From positions 1 through 22,398 of the IMG/VR virus record IMGVR_UViG_3300027608_000169: 22,398 nt of DNA. One strand, written 5' to 3'. Each line of letters opens with the position of its first letter. Within the stretch, counting starts at the first letter, position 1. The stretch comes from a virus. A model generated the notes under the pieces. That model was given only the letters and a program-made list of their open reading frames with translations, was not told the DNA's origin and did not search any database. Made by a program: the position numbers and the translations under genes. Shown piece after piece: positions 16,401 through 22,398 of this stretch.

Positions 16401-18544
16401 GACAATGCTGCTTCTTTATTTGCAACAAATTCCGGCGTGTCTTTCGTAAGCTCAATTACACCGACATTGCCACTAAATTGCTTATTCTCCGGGATTGCAC
16501 TAGCCACTGACTTCATATCATTAAATACATCAGTTCGATATTTCTGAATGTTTTGTGCGCGTTCTTTGGCTATGCCATGTATGTATCGATCAACAGGGTA
16601 TGTAGGCGCTTTCTCTTTCGGTATCCTGTTTGCAAGCACATCATCATAGAACTGTTTAGCTGCATCTATAATGCCTGTTTCTTTCATAGGGCTTGGATAA
16701 GCCATGTACGCCATTTCACCGCGCTTAGCCGATTCTTTAAGCTCAGGATAGAACTGTTGTACGGCATACGGCAACTTTGAGCTTAGCATTGTTGATGCAT
16801 CGATCGGCGCCACTGACGCATCCTCAAGCGTTTCATACGCATCAGCAACAGTTAACCTGTCAAGCTTTTTCTGTACCTCGGTCTTTTGCTTAACAAGCTT
16901 GTTCGCGTTCTTCTTAGCTTCTTTGTATAAGTTGCCAATTTCTCTAGCTTGTGGCTCCATTGCAGGGTCTTGCTCAGCCATCTTTTTGGCAATAAGAAGC
17001 TGGTCATTTAACGATCTTTCAGCATTTGCGGCATTCTTAATGGGAAGATTAAGCGCTTCTACTTCTTGTTGTAGTGCTGAAATATCCGTTGCAAATGAGC
17101 CTTCAACCGGCATACCGGCATTTCGTCTAAAAGACCTTGCATGGCTTCGTTGACTTTGAGCATTGTCAATAACTTCTTCATCAGGTAAGTATGTAAGCCC
17201 TTCTTGCGCGGCCATCTTTACCAATGGGTTGCCTTCGGTACCTAGATTCTTAATAAGGTACTTACCCCACATGTTCTTAAGGCCTTCAACAGCGGCTTCA
17301 TGCCGTTCAGCTAGTTCGCCTGTAGATGCTGCATTAGGCAAGAACTCTTGGCCTTCCGGTGTTTGAATAAACTCGTTATATAGCTCGTTAATCTTTGAAT
17401 TTCGAGCATTGTCATCGTAAAGCGATACTTTAAGCGCCATCAGTGCTTCGCTACCGTTTGGCGCATCAGGGAATAGCTCAAGAGCTTTTGCTTCTTGGAA
17501 ATAGCGAAATGCCGACATCGCCGTATTTGAGTTATCCGACTTCTTAATTTGATCTGTAACGATCTCATCAAGCATCATTGGCGTTGGCTTTGTCACATTC
17601 GGATCAATATTGATCTCTCTAAGCATTTGACCTACAGGGTCTACATCTGGCACATACTCTTTAGCCGTCTCAGGCAATGTAGGCGTGGTAAGCCTTGAGC
17701 CTTGTGGCCGAATTGCATACATGTTGGTTTCAGGTTGCAATGCAGCAGGTAGACCTGGAATCGGTGTCAGCCCTTGCATACGTCTTTGCTCCATGATATC
17801 GCCAAGACGATCAACGCCGCTTTGTATTCTTGCGCCAAGTACCGGTTGGTTAGTTATTGGATCGATACGTTGCAAGCCTGATTGCGCATTCACAAAGTCG
17901 GTCGGTATATCAACAACTTGCTTACCAACACGCGTTGCTTCAGCACCAAGTACACGCACATCGTTCGGCGTAATTAAAGGTCTTGGTGATACACGTGAAG
18001 TGCCAGGTAAGCCTGAGCCTGGCCCTATCATTGGCAATTTAAGTGGCGAAAATACTTGAGTTGCGCCTTCTAATACAGCTTGCCCTTGTGGCGTTTGTGG
18101 TGTAACGGCTTGGCCAATGGCTTCGATACGTTGGTTCATCGGCGCTGGGTTGTACCTTGCTCCAGGTGGTGCAAACTGAGGAAGACTTTCACGAATTGTG
18201 GCAGCTTCTTGCATTGATTGTGGATCACCAAGCACTTTCTCACGATACAACACGCCTGGCATCTTAGACGCATACTGGTATGCGCCAACTACAGGTTGCG
18301 TAATGCCTGCAATGTAAGGCGCTACGCCACTTGCCGCAACTCGAGGTATGTCACCTGCTAAATCAATTCCCTGCTTTCTAAGCATTAAAGGATTGTTGTT
18401 GATAGCTACGTTCTTAATTGTATTAACTGCACTATCTAAAGGACTAGGCTTACCGTTCCTAGCCAACTCATATTGCATTTGGTCGATCGATGGTTGACCA
18501 TCGTCACCGATCGGCACGCCAAACAGGTCATATTGCATTGTCAT
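13481..18544 (-). CDS. Giant polyvalent-type virion-associated protein, 1687 aa
   Basis: The largest gene in the window, sitting unusually between terminase and portal. The N-terminal 100 residues include a mildly hydrophobic stretch (63-93). A proline-rich linker region runs to about 300, then helical, charged segments. Around residue 718, LSTEALDICIGEGGGGSGTR with DPRWTPIVDILTG resembles the (H/D)xCVGxGG block of PcfJ-like / large polyvalent protein-associated domains. About 60-80 residues later YIDGIRDYLNTRADDIAGIG resembles the block that follows it in that family. The remainder to about 1500 is Gln/Asp/Glu/Arg-rich helical repeats. The tail has KDGGRVRKYQDGG (about 1566), AKGGT, and a terminal PSVEQMKNELMMRRA. 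ATGA overlaps the upstream stop; Shine-Dalgarno AAAGGA. Probably a virion-internal or DNA-delivered protein; no catalytic site is identified. Confidence 0.75.
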   Translation of the reverse strand: MTMQYDLFGVPIGDDGQPSIDQMQYELARNGKPSPLDSAVNTIKNVAINNNPLMLRKQGIDLAGDIPRVAASGVAPYIAGITQPVVGAYQYASKMPGVLYREKVLGDPQSMQEAATIRESLPQFAPPGARYNPAPMNQRIEAIGQAVTPQTPQGQAVLEGATQVFSPLKLPMIGPGSGLPGTSRVSPRPLITPNDVRVLGAEATRVGKQVVDIPTDFVNAQSGLQRIDPITNQPVLGARIQSGVDRLGDIMEQRRMQGLTPIPGLPAALQPETNMYAIRPQGSRLTTPTLPETAKEYVPDVDPVGQMLREINIDPNVTKPTPMMLDEIVTDQIKKSDNSNTAMSAFRYFQEAKALELFPDAPNGSEALMALKVSLYDDNARNSKINELYNEFIQTPEGQEFLPNAASTGELAERHEAAVEGLKNMWGKYLIKNLGTEGNPLVKMAAQEGLTYLPDEEVIDNAQSQRSHARSFRRNAGMPVEGSFATDISALQQEVEALNLPIKNAANAERSLNDQLLIAKKMAEQDPAMEPQAREIGNLYKEAKKNANKLVKQKTEVQKKLDRLTVADAYETLEDASVAPIDASTMLSSKLPYAVQQFYPELKESAKRGEMAYMAYPSPMKETGIIDAAKQFYDDVLANRIPKEKAPTYPVDRYIHGIAKERAQNIQKYRTDVFNDMKSVASAIPENKQFSGNVGVIELTKDTPEFVANKEAALSTEALDICIGEGGGGSGTRNFFTKKKDPRWTPIVDILTGKPNPNASIHTSSYVENLKRGEQLPMFRDLETGMPIAALQFMKSSSVGANGQSRFNIGYASGAQNGFIEPKYIDGIRDYLNTRADDIAGIGENLEKNAGIYDTTNKSSLNKSRSSAQVSADQMKTVDWNSMPRFMTAKDIKQAVQGNVPAVIQQSSVFQEDIGQLQAALVDNIDFVVNEAIQNSNLDAPEELERRLGITFSAMQGQYFPTLLDDPVTALNRALEYLEYEIDRRNNNFSELSQEMAAALQRYADELTSARNDLVSQQQRAQQPAPQMQPAEQLRQAMAPRLFAGNSRVVNETLSSYSDNLQRYAANQVQNGMSPIDIANGIRDAVNIQRNLVLSQPTEATRNFTPDELGEYVSELRQMIDNTGRWIETQQQQPQRANLPAEVQQNIDNRNRQITSAYQRPLDPDSAFSNTNDALSEFIDLLDGMSTNLFGNGLSSSEIIEHLQARVRSEIMVLSDPDRVANRGLNGAEADVLRSRLDDAYGNLARVHDQLIAQEPEQLRELPVDFFEPDGMHGANAPAIRRYTDTDAISMARELFEQERTDANNFDIRSIEDSIHALREGLFDDERIRMLSPREQASFSEDVAFRLQNMLDEIRGRRPDRDLVADSGDAREALDNALANIDNDYGIEVANDASMVRQSISEHVNPGDELSEYVYQLRRNRPGMSEDLRQALDHMADELESVANEAPQVDNVFGIRGQALPTPVPAQPATAPYRPIPAIIHAMSDQALTADMSEYDRTRVQSMFEALTNAHMPGELENIVSLARSYAMGFWENFSDVQREWLARNIEEYLGDNPPPNTPPPEGRKDGGRVRKYQDGGSTSDYGEPNNAALDAFDLMKLERWMSKRPEFRVDSKEFNDNTPDLERDDDAQVPRESTFDAKLKTPWEDDQWRQKNFNYRYRGKTFAKGGTVQPIPSVEQMKNELMMRRA

Positions 18545-19581
18545 TCATTGTCCTTTGAAGCATCTTTTTTGTCTTTTTGAGACTGCTTCCATGATTGATC
18601 AAGATATTGTTCAAACTCATGCATGTCAACCAAGTCTTCAAATGATTGCTCTACTTTTGCAGTTTTAGGCTTAAGTCCAAGTTGCTCATTCCTTTGTTTA
18701 ACGTATGCATTTTCAGGTAAAGCATTTGAGAAATGATCTGCTATATTCTCATATATTTCGCCGTTGGGGTAGTCTTCTTGATGTAAATTACTTAATACGT
18801 CCGCTAGTTCGTGCGGCTTTAATTTACGCATGTTGTTTTGCATTCGTATAAATAACTCATGCGATGCGTCGTCTGAAAGTTCAGGGCTATTTTTGCGAAG
18901 TTTGCCTTGTTTTGTTAAATTTGCCAACGTGTCAAATTCTTGTACAGTTTCTTCAGGCAGTTGGTTTTTTAAATAGTCTCTAGAAATAATCCATAAGCCT
19001 TGTGCAACCGCGCCAGGCTCTTGTTCATAAGCGTTCATTGCCATGCCTTGCACGTAATTCCGCAAATGCATATCAATAACATCGTTTGGAATAAACCCAG
19101 GCTGCATAATGTTAGCAGCTTGTGCTAATGGCGATACTATTTCAGGCACAACATCAGCAACTTTAGGCATAGGTAGCATTTGGTTCAATGCAACTTGGCC
19201 TGTCTTCTTTAGCACTTCACGTCTCGATATCGGCGTATTCAGTGCTTTGTTCGCCATTTGACCTAATGGCGCAAGAGGCGTTGTTGCAGGTGTCGGTTGA
19301 GCAGGTGCTTGTGGTACAGACACTGCGCTTGGCACAGGCACATCGGACGATCTCACGGCAGGTAAGTTGTCAGGCAATGGCGCTTGCGGCTTTAAACCAA
19401 GTATAGAACGTCGTTGTATGTCGATCGGTGGTGCAACTGGCTTTGGCTTACCTTTGCCAAACAACCCAACTTGTTGCATGTAAGGGCTCATGCCTAATTG
19501 ACTTGCACCATCGTCATAGACATTCGGGTCTTGACGCATAAGCATCTCGGCCCGCATTTGTGCTAAGTCATCAAACGGCAT
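18541..19581 (-). CDS. Unknown protein of the terminase-portal interval, 346 aa
   Basis: No recognised family. Residues 1-20 (DDLAQMRAEMLMRQD) share a short motif with both ends of the 1687-aa protein. Residues 45-110 are proline/alanine-rich and probably disordered. PISRREVLKKTGQVALNQML (117-136) contains a twin-arginine-like SRRxVLK followed by moderately apolar residues, although it is internal. The rest is helical and acidic (NDVIDMHLRNYVQGMAMNAY, DYLKNQLPEETVQEFDTL, EDLVDMHEFEQYLDQSWKQ), ending in a Lys/Asp/Glu tail. It overlaps the terminase gene by 11 bp and its stop overlaps the 1687-aa start as ATGA, so the two are probably made together and may act together. Shine-Dalgarno AAGAGGGTG. 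Confidence 0.7.
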   Translation of the reverse strand: MPFDDLAQMRAEMLMRQDPNVYDDGASQLGMSPYMQQVGLFGKGKPKPVAPPIDIQRRSILGLKPQAPLPDNLPAVRSSDVPVPSAVSVPQAPAQPTPATTPLAPLGQMANKALNTPISRREVLKKTGQVALNQMLPMPKVADVVPEIVSPLAQAANIMQPGFIPNDVIDMHLRNYVQGMAMNAYEQEPGAVAQGLWIISRDYLKNQLPEETVQEFDTLANLTKQGKLRKNSPELSDDASHELFIRMQNNMRKLKPHELADVLSNLHQEDYPNGEIYENIADHFSNALPENAYVKQRNEQLGLKPKTAKVEQSFEDLVDMHEFEQYLDQSWKQSQKDKKDASKDNE

Positions 19582-20998
19582 ATGGGTTCACCCTCTTAGG
19601 TCGATCCTCGTCGTACGAGTCGTTCGCATCATACACTGGATCGATACTGATGAGCCCAATGTCACGCATTATGCGCAAAGCTTGTGTTGTCGAGTCAACA
19701 AGGTCGTCATGCCGCACTTCAGGGAACGAACACAACTGTGTGATTAGCGGTTCAGCCCAGTCTCTTGCCATGCCTGGGTTTGTCATTGACTCAGGCATGT
19801 AGATTCGTCCACGTTGAATGATGGGAGACACAATGTTTAGTCGCATCATCTTGTCAGCATTGCCAGGGTTGTAGCTTCGTACTGGCAAGCCAGCTCTTTG
19901 TAAGTCCTGCAGTAAGCTGATGCCTGCCGACTTGTCCTCGATCACGATCATGTCCACCTTCTTGCCATGGCCCCACTCGTTCTCATCGCCATAGATCGCA
20001 TCGGCTTCCTCGACCACTTTAGGTCGTAGGTCTGGGTACTGCATGTACTCTTCCCAGCAGTCGATCAGCATCACCGACATTGGCTTGTCGTCACTTGGCT
20101 TGAACACACCCCACACAGTGCACGCGGTCGGATCGTTCTTGGTCTTGTCGGACGTGGCACAGTCATACGATTGCACAACGTACTGAAAGCGTGGCAATGG
20201 CTTGTCGTTCGGCCAGAGCTTGAACCAAGCACGTTTGATGATGCCTGACTCTTCAGGGTCGATGATCTCGGCATAGATTTCCTGACGTCCTAGCTTCGTA
20301 CCCTCGTACTGCATGATCTGGTTTTGGAAACTAGGCGCCAAGTTCTTGATGTTGTCATACGTCGATGCCGATGTATAGATCACGTCCTCACCATCTCGGT
20401 TAGTCAGGTCGATAATCAACGGCTTTGGCTTCGGTGTCGTGGTACAGATCAGTCGTGGCTGTGAACCGAGACGCATGCCGAACTGAATCATGTTCCAAGC
20501 ATCGTCAAGGTAATCCCATGCAGCCAGCTCGTCAAGCCAGCCACCATGAAACTGTGGACCACGAAAGCGGTCAGGCTCTGATGCAGCAATGCCTTTGAGG
20601 ATTGAGCCGTTCTTTAGCGTGATTTCGTGCTGGCTCTTGTTGTAGGCTTCTACGATCTCTGGCGGTATGACATTAATCAGCCCTGAATCACCTTCAAAGC
20701 ACACATCACGTACATCACCGGAAGTTGGCGCACTGACTAGCCACCGTGTCTTTGGCTTAGTCCATGCTTCCCACCACGCCCACTCAGCAGCACAGCGTGT
20801 CTTGCCAGCACCACGACCAGCAAGCAAGAGCCAAATGTTCCACCAATCGCCCTTTGGCGTGATCTGATGGTCATTTGCTTTTTGTAGCCATTTCAGCCGT
20901 GCTTTGATGGCCGCTTGCCATTCCTTCGATGCATGGTTTAAGTTCGGCCCAGCTTTAATGCGCTCGGCAAACTGTTCAGCTATCGTCTGACTTATCAC
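19571..20998 (-). CDS. terL: Terminase large subunit (DNA-packaging ATPase/nuclease)
   Basis: Packages phage DNA into the prohead through the portal. ATPase: Walker A GRGAGKT (61-67) within WLLLAGRGAGKTRCAAEWAW, Walker B GGWLDE (152-157), coupling motif CTTTPKP (185-191). RNase H-like nuclease: SYDCATS with D279, VIEDKSAG with E354/D355, and RHDDLVDS with D431/D432. All expected acidic residues are present, and 475 aa is normal. The start is GTG at 20998-20996: there is no in-frame ATG upstream before a stop, and the frame overlaps terS by 23 bp with a modest CAAGGCAAG ribosome site. The ATPase resembles the Terminase_6-type group. Whether packaging uses cos or headful cutting cannot be told from this sequence. 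Confidence 0.95.
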   Translation of the reverse strand: MISQTIAEQFAERIKAGPNLNHASKEWQAAIKARLKWLQKANDHQITPKGDWWNIWLLLAGRGAGKTRCAAEWAWWEAWTKPKTRWLVSAPTSGDVRDVCFEGDSGLINVIPPEIVEAYNKSQHEITLKNGSILKGIAASEPDRFRGPQFHGGWLDELAAWDYLDDAWNMIQFGMRLGSQPRLICTTTPKPKPLIIDLTNRDGEDVIYTSASTYDNIKNLAPSFQNQIMQYEGTKLGRQEIYAEIIDPEESGIIKRAWFKLWPNDKPLPRFQYVVQSYDCATSDKTKNDPTACTVWGVFKPSDDKPMSVMLIDCWEEYMQYPDLRPKVVEEADAIYGDENEWGHGKKVDMIVIEDKSAGISLLQDLQRAGLPVRSYNPGNADKMMRLNIVSPIIQRGRIYMPESMTNPGMARDWAEPLITQLCSFPEVRHDDLVDSTTQALRIMRDIGLISIDPVYDANDSYDEDRPKRVNPYAV

Positions 20999-21431
20999 CG
21001 GCTTGCCTTGTTGACAACAAGTCGTTCATAAGCTCTTGTGCAAAGTCATGAACTACATCGACCTGAATTGCTCCGTCGTTTTTACCAGTAACTTCAACTT
21101 TAGAATTTTCGCGGTACTTCTGTGGGAATCTAGCCGCCAGGGACCTAGACCATATGGACGTGTTTAGTTTGTCCCCCTGAGGCCGTTCTACCATGTACTG
21201 GATACCAATCTTTTCAAAGAAGATTAATTCCTGCATCTTTGCAGTTTCTAAGGCCGCCAAGAAATCTGGATTTGCTTCCATCCAATTTATGAGTGTGTTC
21301 CATGACACATCAAGCTCACCGGCGATCATCTCGCGGCTATAGCCTTGCTTGCCCCATTCGACCACTTGATCACAATATGCTGGATCGTATTTGGTGGGTT
21401 GGCCCCGACCTCGTTTTGGCTTATCAGTCAT
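20976..21431 (-). CDS. terS: Terminase small subunit (DNA recognition)
   Basis: At 151 aa, with PKRGRGQPTKYDPAYCDQVV at the N-terminus and a helix-turn-helix at about residues 30-51 (YSREMIAGELDVSWNTLINW), followed by ANPDFLAALETAKMQELIFF. This is the usual layout of small terminases that bind the packaging site and hand DNA to TerL. It directly precedes and overlaps terL by 23 bp. The ATG has no Shine-Dalgarno (upstream CAATCCCGCAC), while the TGA of a 38-codon upstream frame overlaps it as ATGA. Only about 26 bases separate it from the inverted-repeat structure at 21458-21557. Confidence 0.88.
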   Translation of the reverse strand: MTDKPKRGRGQPTKYDPAYCDQVVEWGKQGYSREMIAGELDVSWNTLINWMEANPDFLAALETAKMQELIFFEKIGIQYMVERPQGDKLNTSIWSRSLAARFPQKYRENSKVEVTGKNDGAIQVDVVHDFAQELMNDLLSTRQAGDKSDDS

Positions 21432-21457
21432 GTGCGGGATTGTATAACAAAAGAGGT

Positions 21458-21557
21458 GTTGGCGGCACGTTCACATAAAGCAGTGGTGTTCGTCCTTCCT
21501 ATGTATTTGCACAAAACGAGGAAGTATGAGGCGCTAACCCTCATTCGTGCCGCCAAC
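21458..21557 (-). other. 100-bp inverted-repeat structure ahead of terS (leader RNA or packaging site)
   Basis: GTTGGCGGCACG (21458-21469) and its exact complement CGTGCCGCCAAC (21546-21557) enclose 76 bp. Inside are two smaller inverted repeats: CTTCCT/AGGAAG (21495-21500 and 21519-21524) and ATGAGG/CCTCAT (21526-21531 and 21539-21544), the second one base from the outer stem. A multi-branched fold is possible on either strand. It lies between a candidate promoter and the terS ATG. Alternatives are a 5' leader controlling terS or a cos/pac recognition site. Confidence 0.55.
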
Positions 21558-21563
21558 GAATGG

Positions 21564-21592
21564 ATTGTACAAAACCGACGAAAAACCGGCAA
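21564..21592 (-). promoter_or_regulatory. Candidate second promoter, start at edge of inverted repeat
   Basis: On the minus strand TTGCCG (21592-21587; 4 of 6), 17-bp spacer and TACAAT (21569-21564; 5 of 6). The predicted start near 21557 coincides with the outer base of the 12-bp inverted repeat, so the transcript would begin with the left strand of that stem. Two GATACA boxes lie directly upstream of the -35. Moderate pattern support only. Confidence 0.4.
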
Positions 21593-21680
21593 GATACAAA
21601 ATTGGATACAAAGTTCTGCAGACTCTTTTATACGATACATATATATATATATAGATTCTAAATAAGAAGTATGTATCTTT

Positions 21681-21715
21681 GTATCTGGTATTAGCAGATG
21701 TAACAGTGCTGTCAA
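21681..21715 (-). promoter_or_regulatory. Candidate sigma70 promoter upstream of packaging genes
   Basis: On the minus strand a perfect -35 TTGACA (21715-21710), 16-bp spacer and TAATAC (21693-21688) preceded by TGC, an extended -10 arrangement. The -10 hexamer itself is poor (3 of 6). The expected start, near 21681, falls inside two adjacent TGTATC boxes (21680-21685 and 21672-21677), where a DNA-binding protein could control it. Not tested; pattern only. Confidence 0.45.
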
Positions 21716-21738
21716 AAACATGGATACAAAACCTTTCG

Positions 21739-21771
21739 AAAAAATTGTATCTGGATACAGGATCCTGTATC
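21739..21771 (-). terminator. Palindrome and possible terminator after primase-like gene
   Basis: GATACAGGATCCTGTATC (21754-21771) is a perfect 18-bp palindrome whose outer base is the last base of the gene's TAG stop. An overlapping inverted repeat, TGTATC-CA-GATACA on the minus strand (21759-21746), is followed by ATTTTTT (21745-21739). The second could be a weak intrinsic terminator. The two structures are mutually exclusive. Since both are built from the GATACA box, a protein-binding role is equally possible. Confidence 0.5.
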
Positions 21772-22398
21772 TAGCTCACACTTATATGCTTGTTGACCAT
21801 GACTTTCGTCGAAGATACAATTTCTACGAGCTTTAGCTCTTTCTTTTTGTATCTACCTTCTTTGGTCGTATAGACATGGAATCGGGTCGTGACACCATCT
21901 ATTCGAGTAGTTCCGTTCATGTCAACTTCACCAAGCTTCATGAACGCATACACCAAAGCTTTGGCTTTTACATTCTTAAGACCGGTCAATGTCTCGGCAA
22001 GTGTCTCGATCTGAGACGGTCTGAATGCTGCTACACCACCAAGCTCTTCATTAATTAGAGCATATAGCTCATCGGCAAAGTCCTCAATGCTGGTTTGGCT
22101 CATCTTTACGGCTTCATCTTTGTGTGTAGATGTTGGTGCTGGTGCCGTAGCACTGTAGTCACCAAGATCCCGGCACATATACCAGTTTAATACTTTAGAA
22201 TACCCCATCTCAAACTTAGTCCATGCTTCCAACTGTCTAAAACGCATGGCACCTTCTTCACGAGTTAGTGTCTTTGGCATGTAGACGGCATCCCTACGGC
22301 TGTTCTTGCTCATCTTGGTCACATACGCAGCATTGGTGGTCATGATCAGGTTGATGTAGTTCCTAGTCGTATACTTCAGGCCGTACTTCTTATCAATG
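21771..22398 (-). CDS. Primase/helicase-like replication protein, C-terminal part (5' end off window)
   Basis: An ATG exists at 22343, but the frame stays open upstream to the window edge (IDKKYGLKYTTRNYINLI before that Met), so 208 residues of a longer protein are seen. The segment RNYINLIMTTNAAYVTKMSK then NSRRDAVYMP matches the sensor-like 'TSN ... RR' region of superfamily 3-type phage primase-helicases (DUF5906-like). Downstream, YSKVLNWYMCRDLGDYSATA with PAPTSTHKDEAVKMSQ resembles that family's L..W...RDL..YxPxxxAPxT block. Walker motifs would lie upstream, outside the window. The C-terminal part (ELYALINEELGGVAAFRPSQ, TRFHVYTTKEGRYKKKELK) looks like a small winged-helix tail. Stop TAG abuts an 18-bp palindrome. 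Family assignment is by motif order. Confidence 0.65.
   Translation of the reverse strand, partial: IDKKYGLKYTTRNYINLIMTTNAAYVTKMSKNSRRDAVYMPKTLTREEGAMRFRQLEAWTKFEMGYSKVLNWYMCRDLGDYSATAPAPTSTHKDEAVKMSQTSIEDFADELYALINEELGGVAAFRPSQIETLAETLTGLKNVKAKALVYAFMKLGEVDMNGTTRIDGVTTRFHVYTTKEGRYKKKELKLVEIVSSTKVMVNKHISVS

Larger units (their letters stand above)
21593..21853. repeat. Array of 11 GATACA/TGTATC boxes (iteron- or operator-like)
   Basis: GATACA occurs in forward orientation at 21593, 21605, 21634, 21723, 21754 and 21814, and as TGTATC at 21672, 21680, 21746, 21766 and 21848 (first bases). That is eleven in 261 bp, nine of them between genes; a given 6-mer on both strands is expected about 0.13 times in that length. 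Many extend to GGATACAAA. A pure AT run (21639-21653) lies inside. The array covers the end of the primase-like gene and the candidate promoters, consistent with a replication origin or a regulator's binding sites. Confidence 0.75.

Noticed and set aside
18541-19581. Calling the 346-aa protein a Tat-exported enzyme
   Set aside because: The twin arginine is at residue 120, not near the N-terminus, and no enzyme domain follows.
21458-21557. tRNA or integron attC-like site
   Set aside because: The branched fold lacks a T-arm consensus and CCA-proximal pattern, the outer stem is 12 bp rather than 7, and the ends do not fit RYYYAAC/GTTRRRY core sites.
21428-21721. 97-codon open frame across the box-rich intergenic region, minus strand
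   Set aside because: It runs through the GATACA boxes and the AT run (giving IYIYMY), has no ribosome site and no protein-like composition. Only its last 38 codons are discussed, as a possible coupling leader.
1-22398. Temperate phage or prophage signs (integrase, repressor, att site)
   Set aside because: None seen in the window. Only late and part of one replication gene are present, so lifestyle cannot be judged.

Overview
The window is a stretch of a tailed bacteriophage genome (Caudoviricetes). Every gene I can support lies on the minus strand, so the region is read right to left as one nearly gapless late morphogenesis cluster. Most genes are separated by 0-25 bp or overlap by 1-23 bp (TAATG, ATGA and TAAATG junctions), and most have a purine-rich Shine-Dalgarno sequence. 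I see no integrase, repressor, tRNA, IS element or CRISPR array. The portal and the gp4-like head-completion protein suggest a P22/podovirus-like virion. No tape-measure or tail-tube gene falls inside the window, so the tail type is not settled. The many glycine-lysine-rich small proteins and the modular Gly/Thr-rich structural proteins resemble those of uncultured aquatic phages; that is recall, not a search. The host cannot be named.

Layout in transcription order. (1) 22398-21771: the 3' end of a primase/helicase-like replication gene, cut by the window edge. (2) 21770-21432: the only long non-coding stretch. It holds a dense array of GATACA/TGTATC boxes, an AT run, an 18-bp palindrome, two sigma70-like promoter candidates and a 100-bp inverted-repeat structure just ahead of the packaging genes. 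(3) 21431-19571: terminase small and large subunits. (4) 19581-13481: two proteins of unknown function, one of 1687 aa with a PcfJ-like 'polyvalent protein' signature, both probably virion-associated or delivered with the DNA. (5) 13478-10944: portal. (6) 10951-10070: a GGK-rich basic protein, a small helical protein and a phage-encoded GroES-like co-chaperonin. (7) 10050-6999: scaffold-like protein, two small head-cluster proteins and the major capsid protein, closed by a good intrinsic terminator. (8) 6924-2526: Thr/Gly/Ser-rich structural proteins, two more lysine/glycine-rich proteins, a gp4-like head-completion protein with an inserted beta-sandwich, and a zinc-ribbon protein. (9) 2524-1: two tandem tail-fibre genes, the second running off the left edge.

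How they work together: terminase and portal package DNA into a shell built by the capsid protein on the scaffold, probably with the phage co-chaperonin working with host GroEL. The gp4-like protein and its neighbours close the neck, and the fibres recognise the host. The best candidates for something undescribed are the GATACA array with the structured terS leader, the 346-aa/1687-aa pair between terminase and portal with its recurring short motif, and the GGK-rich peptide family spread over several genes.
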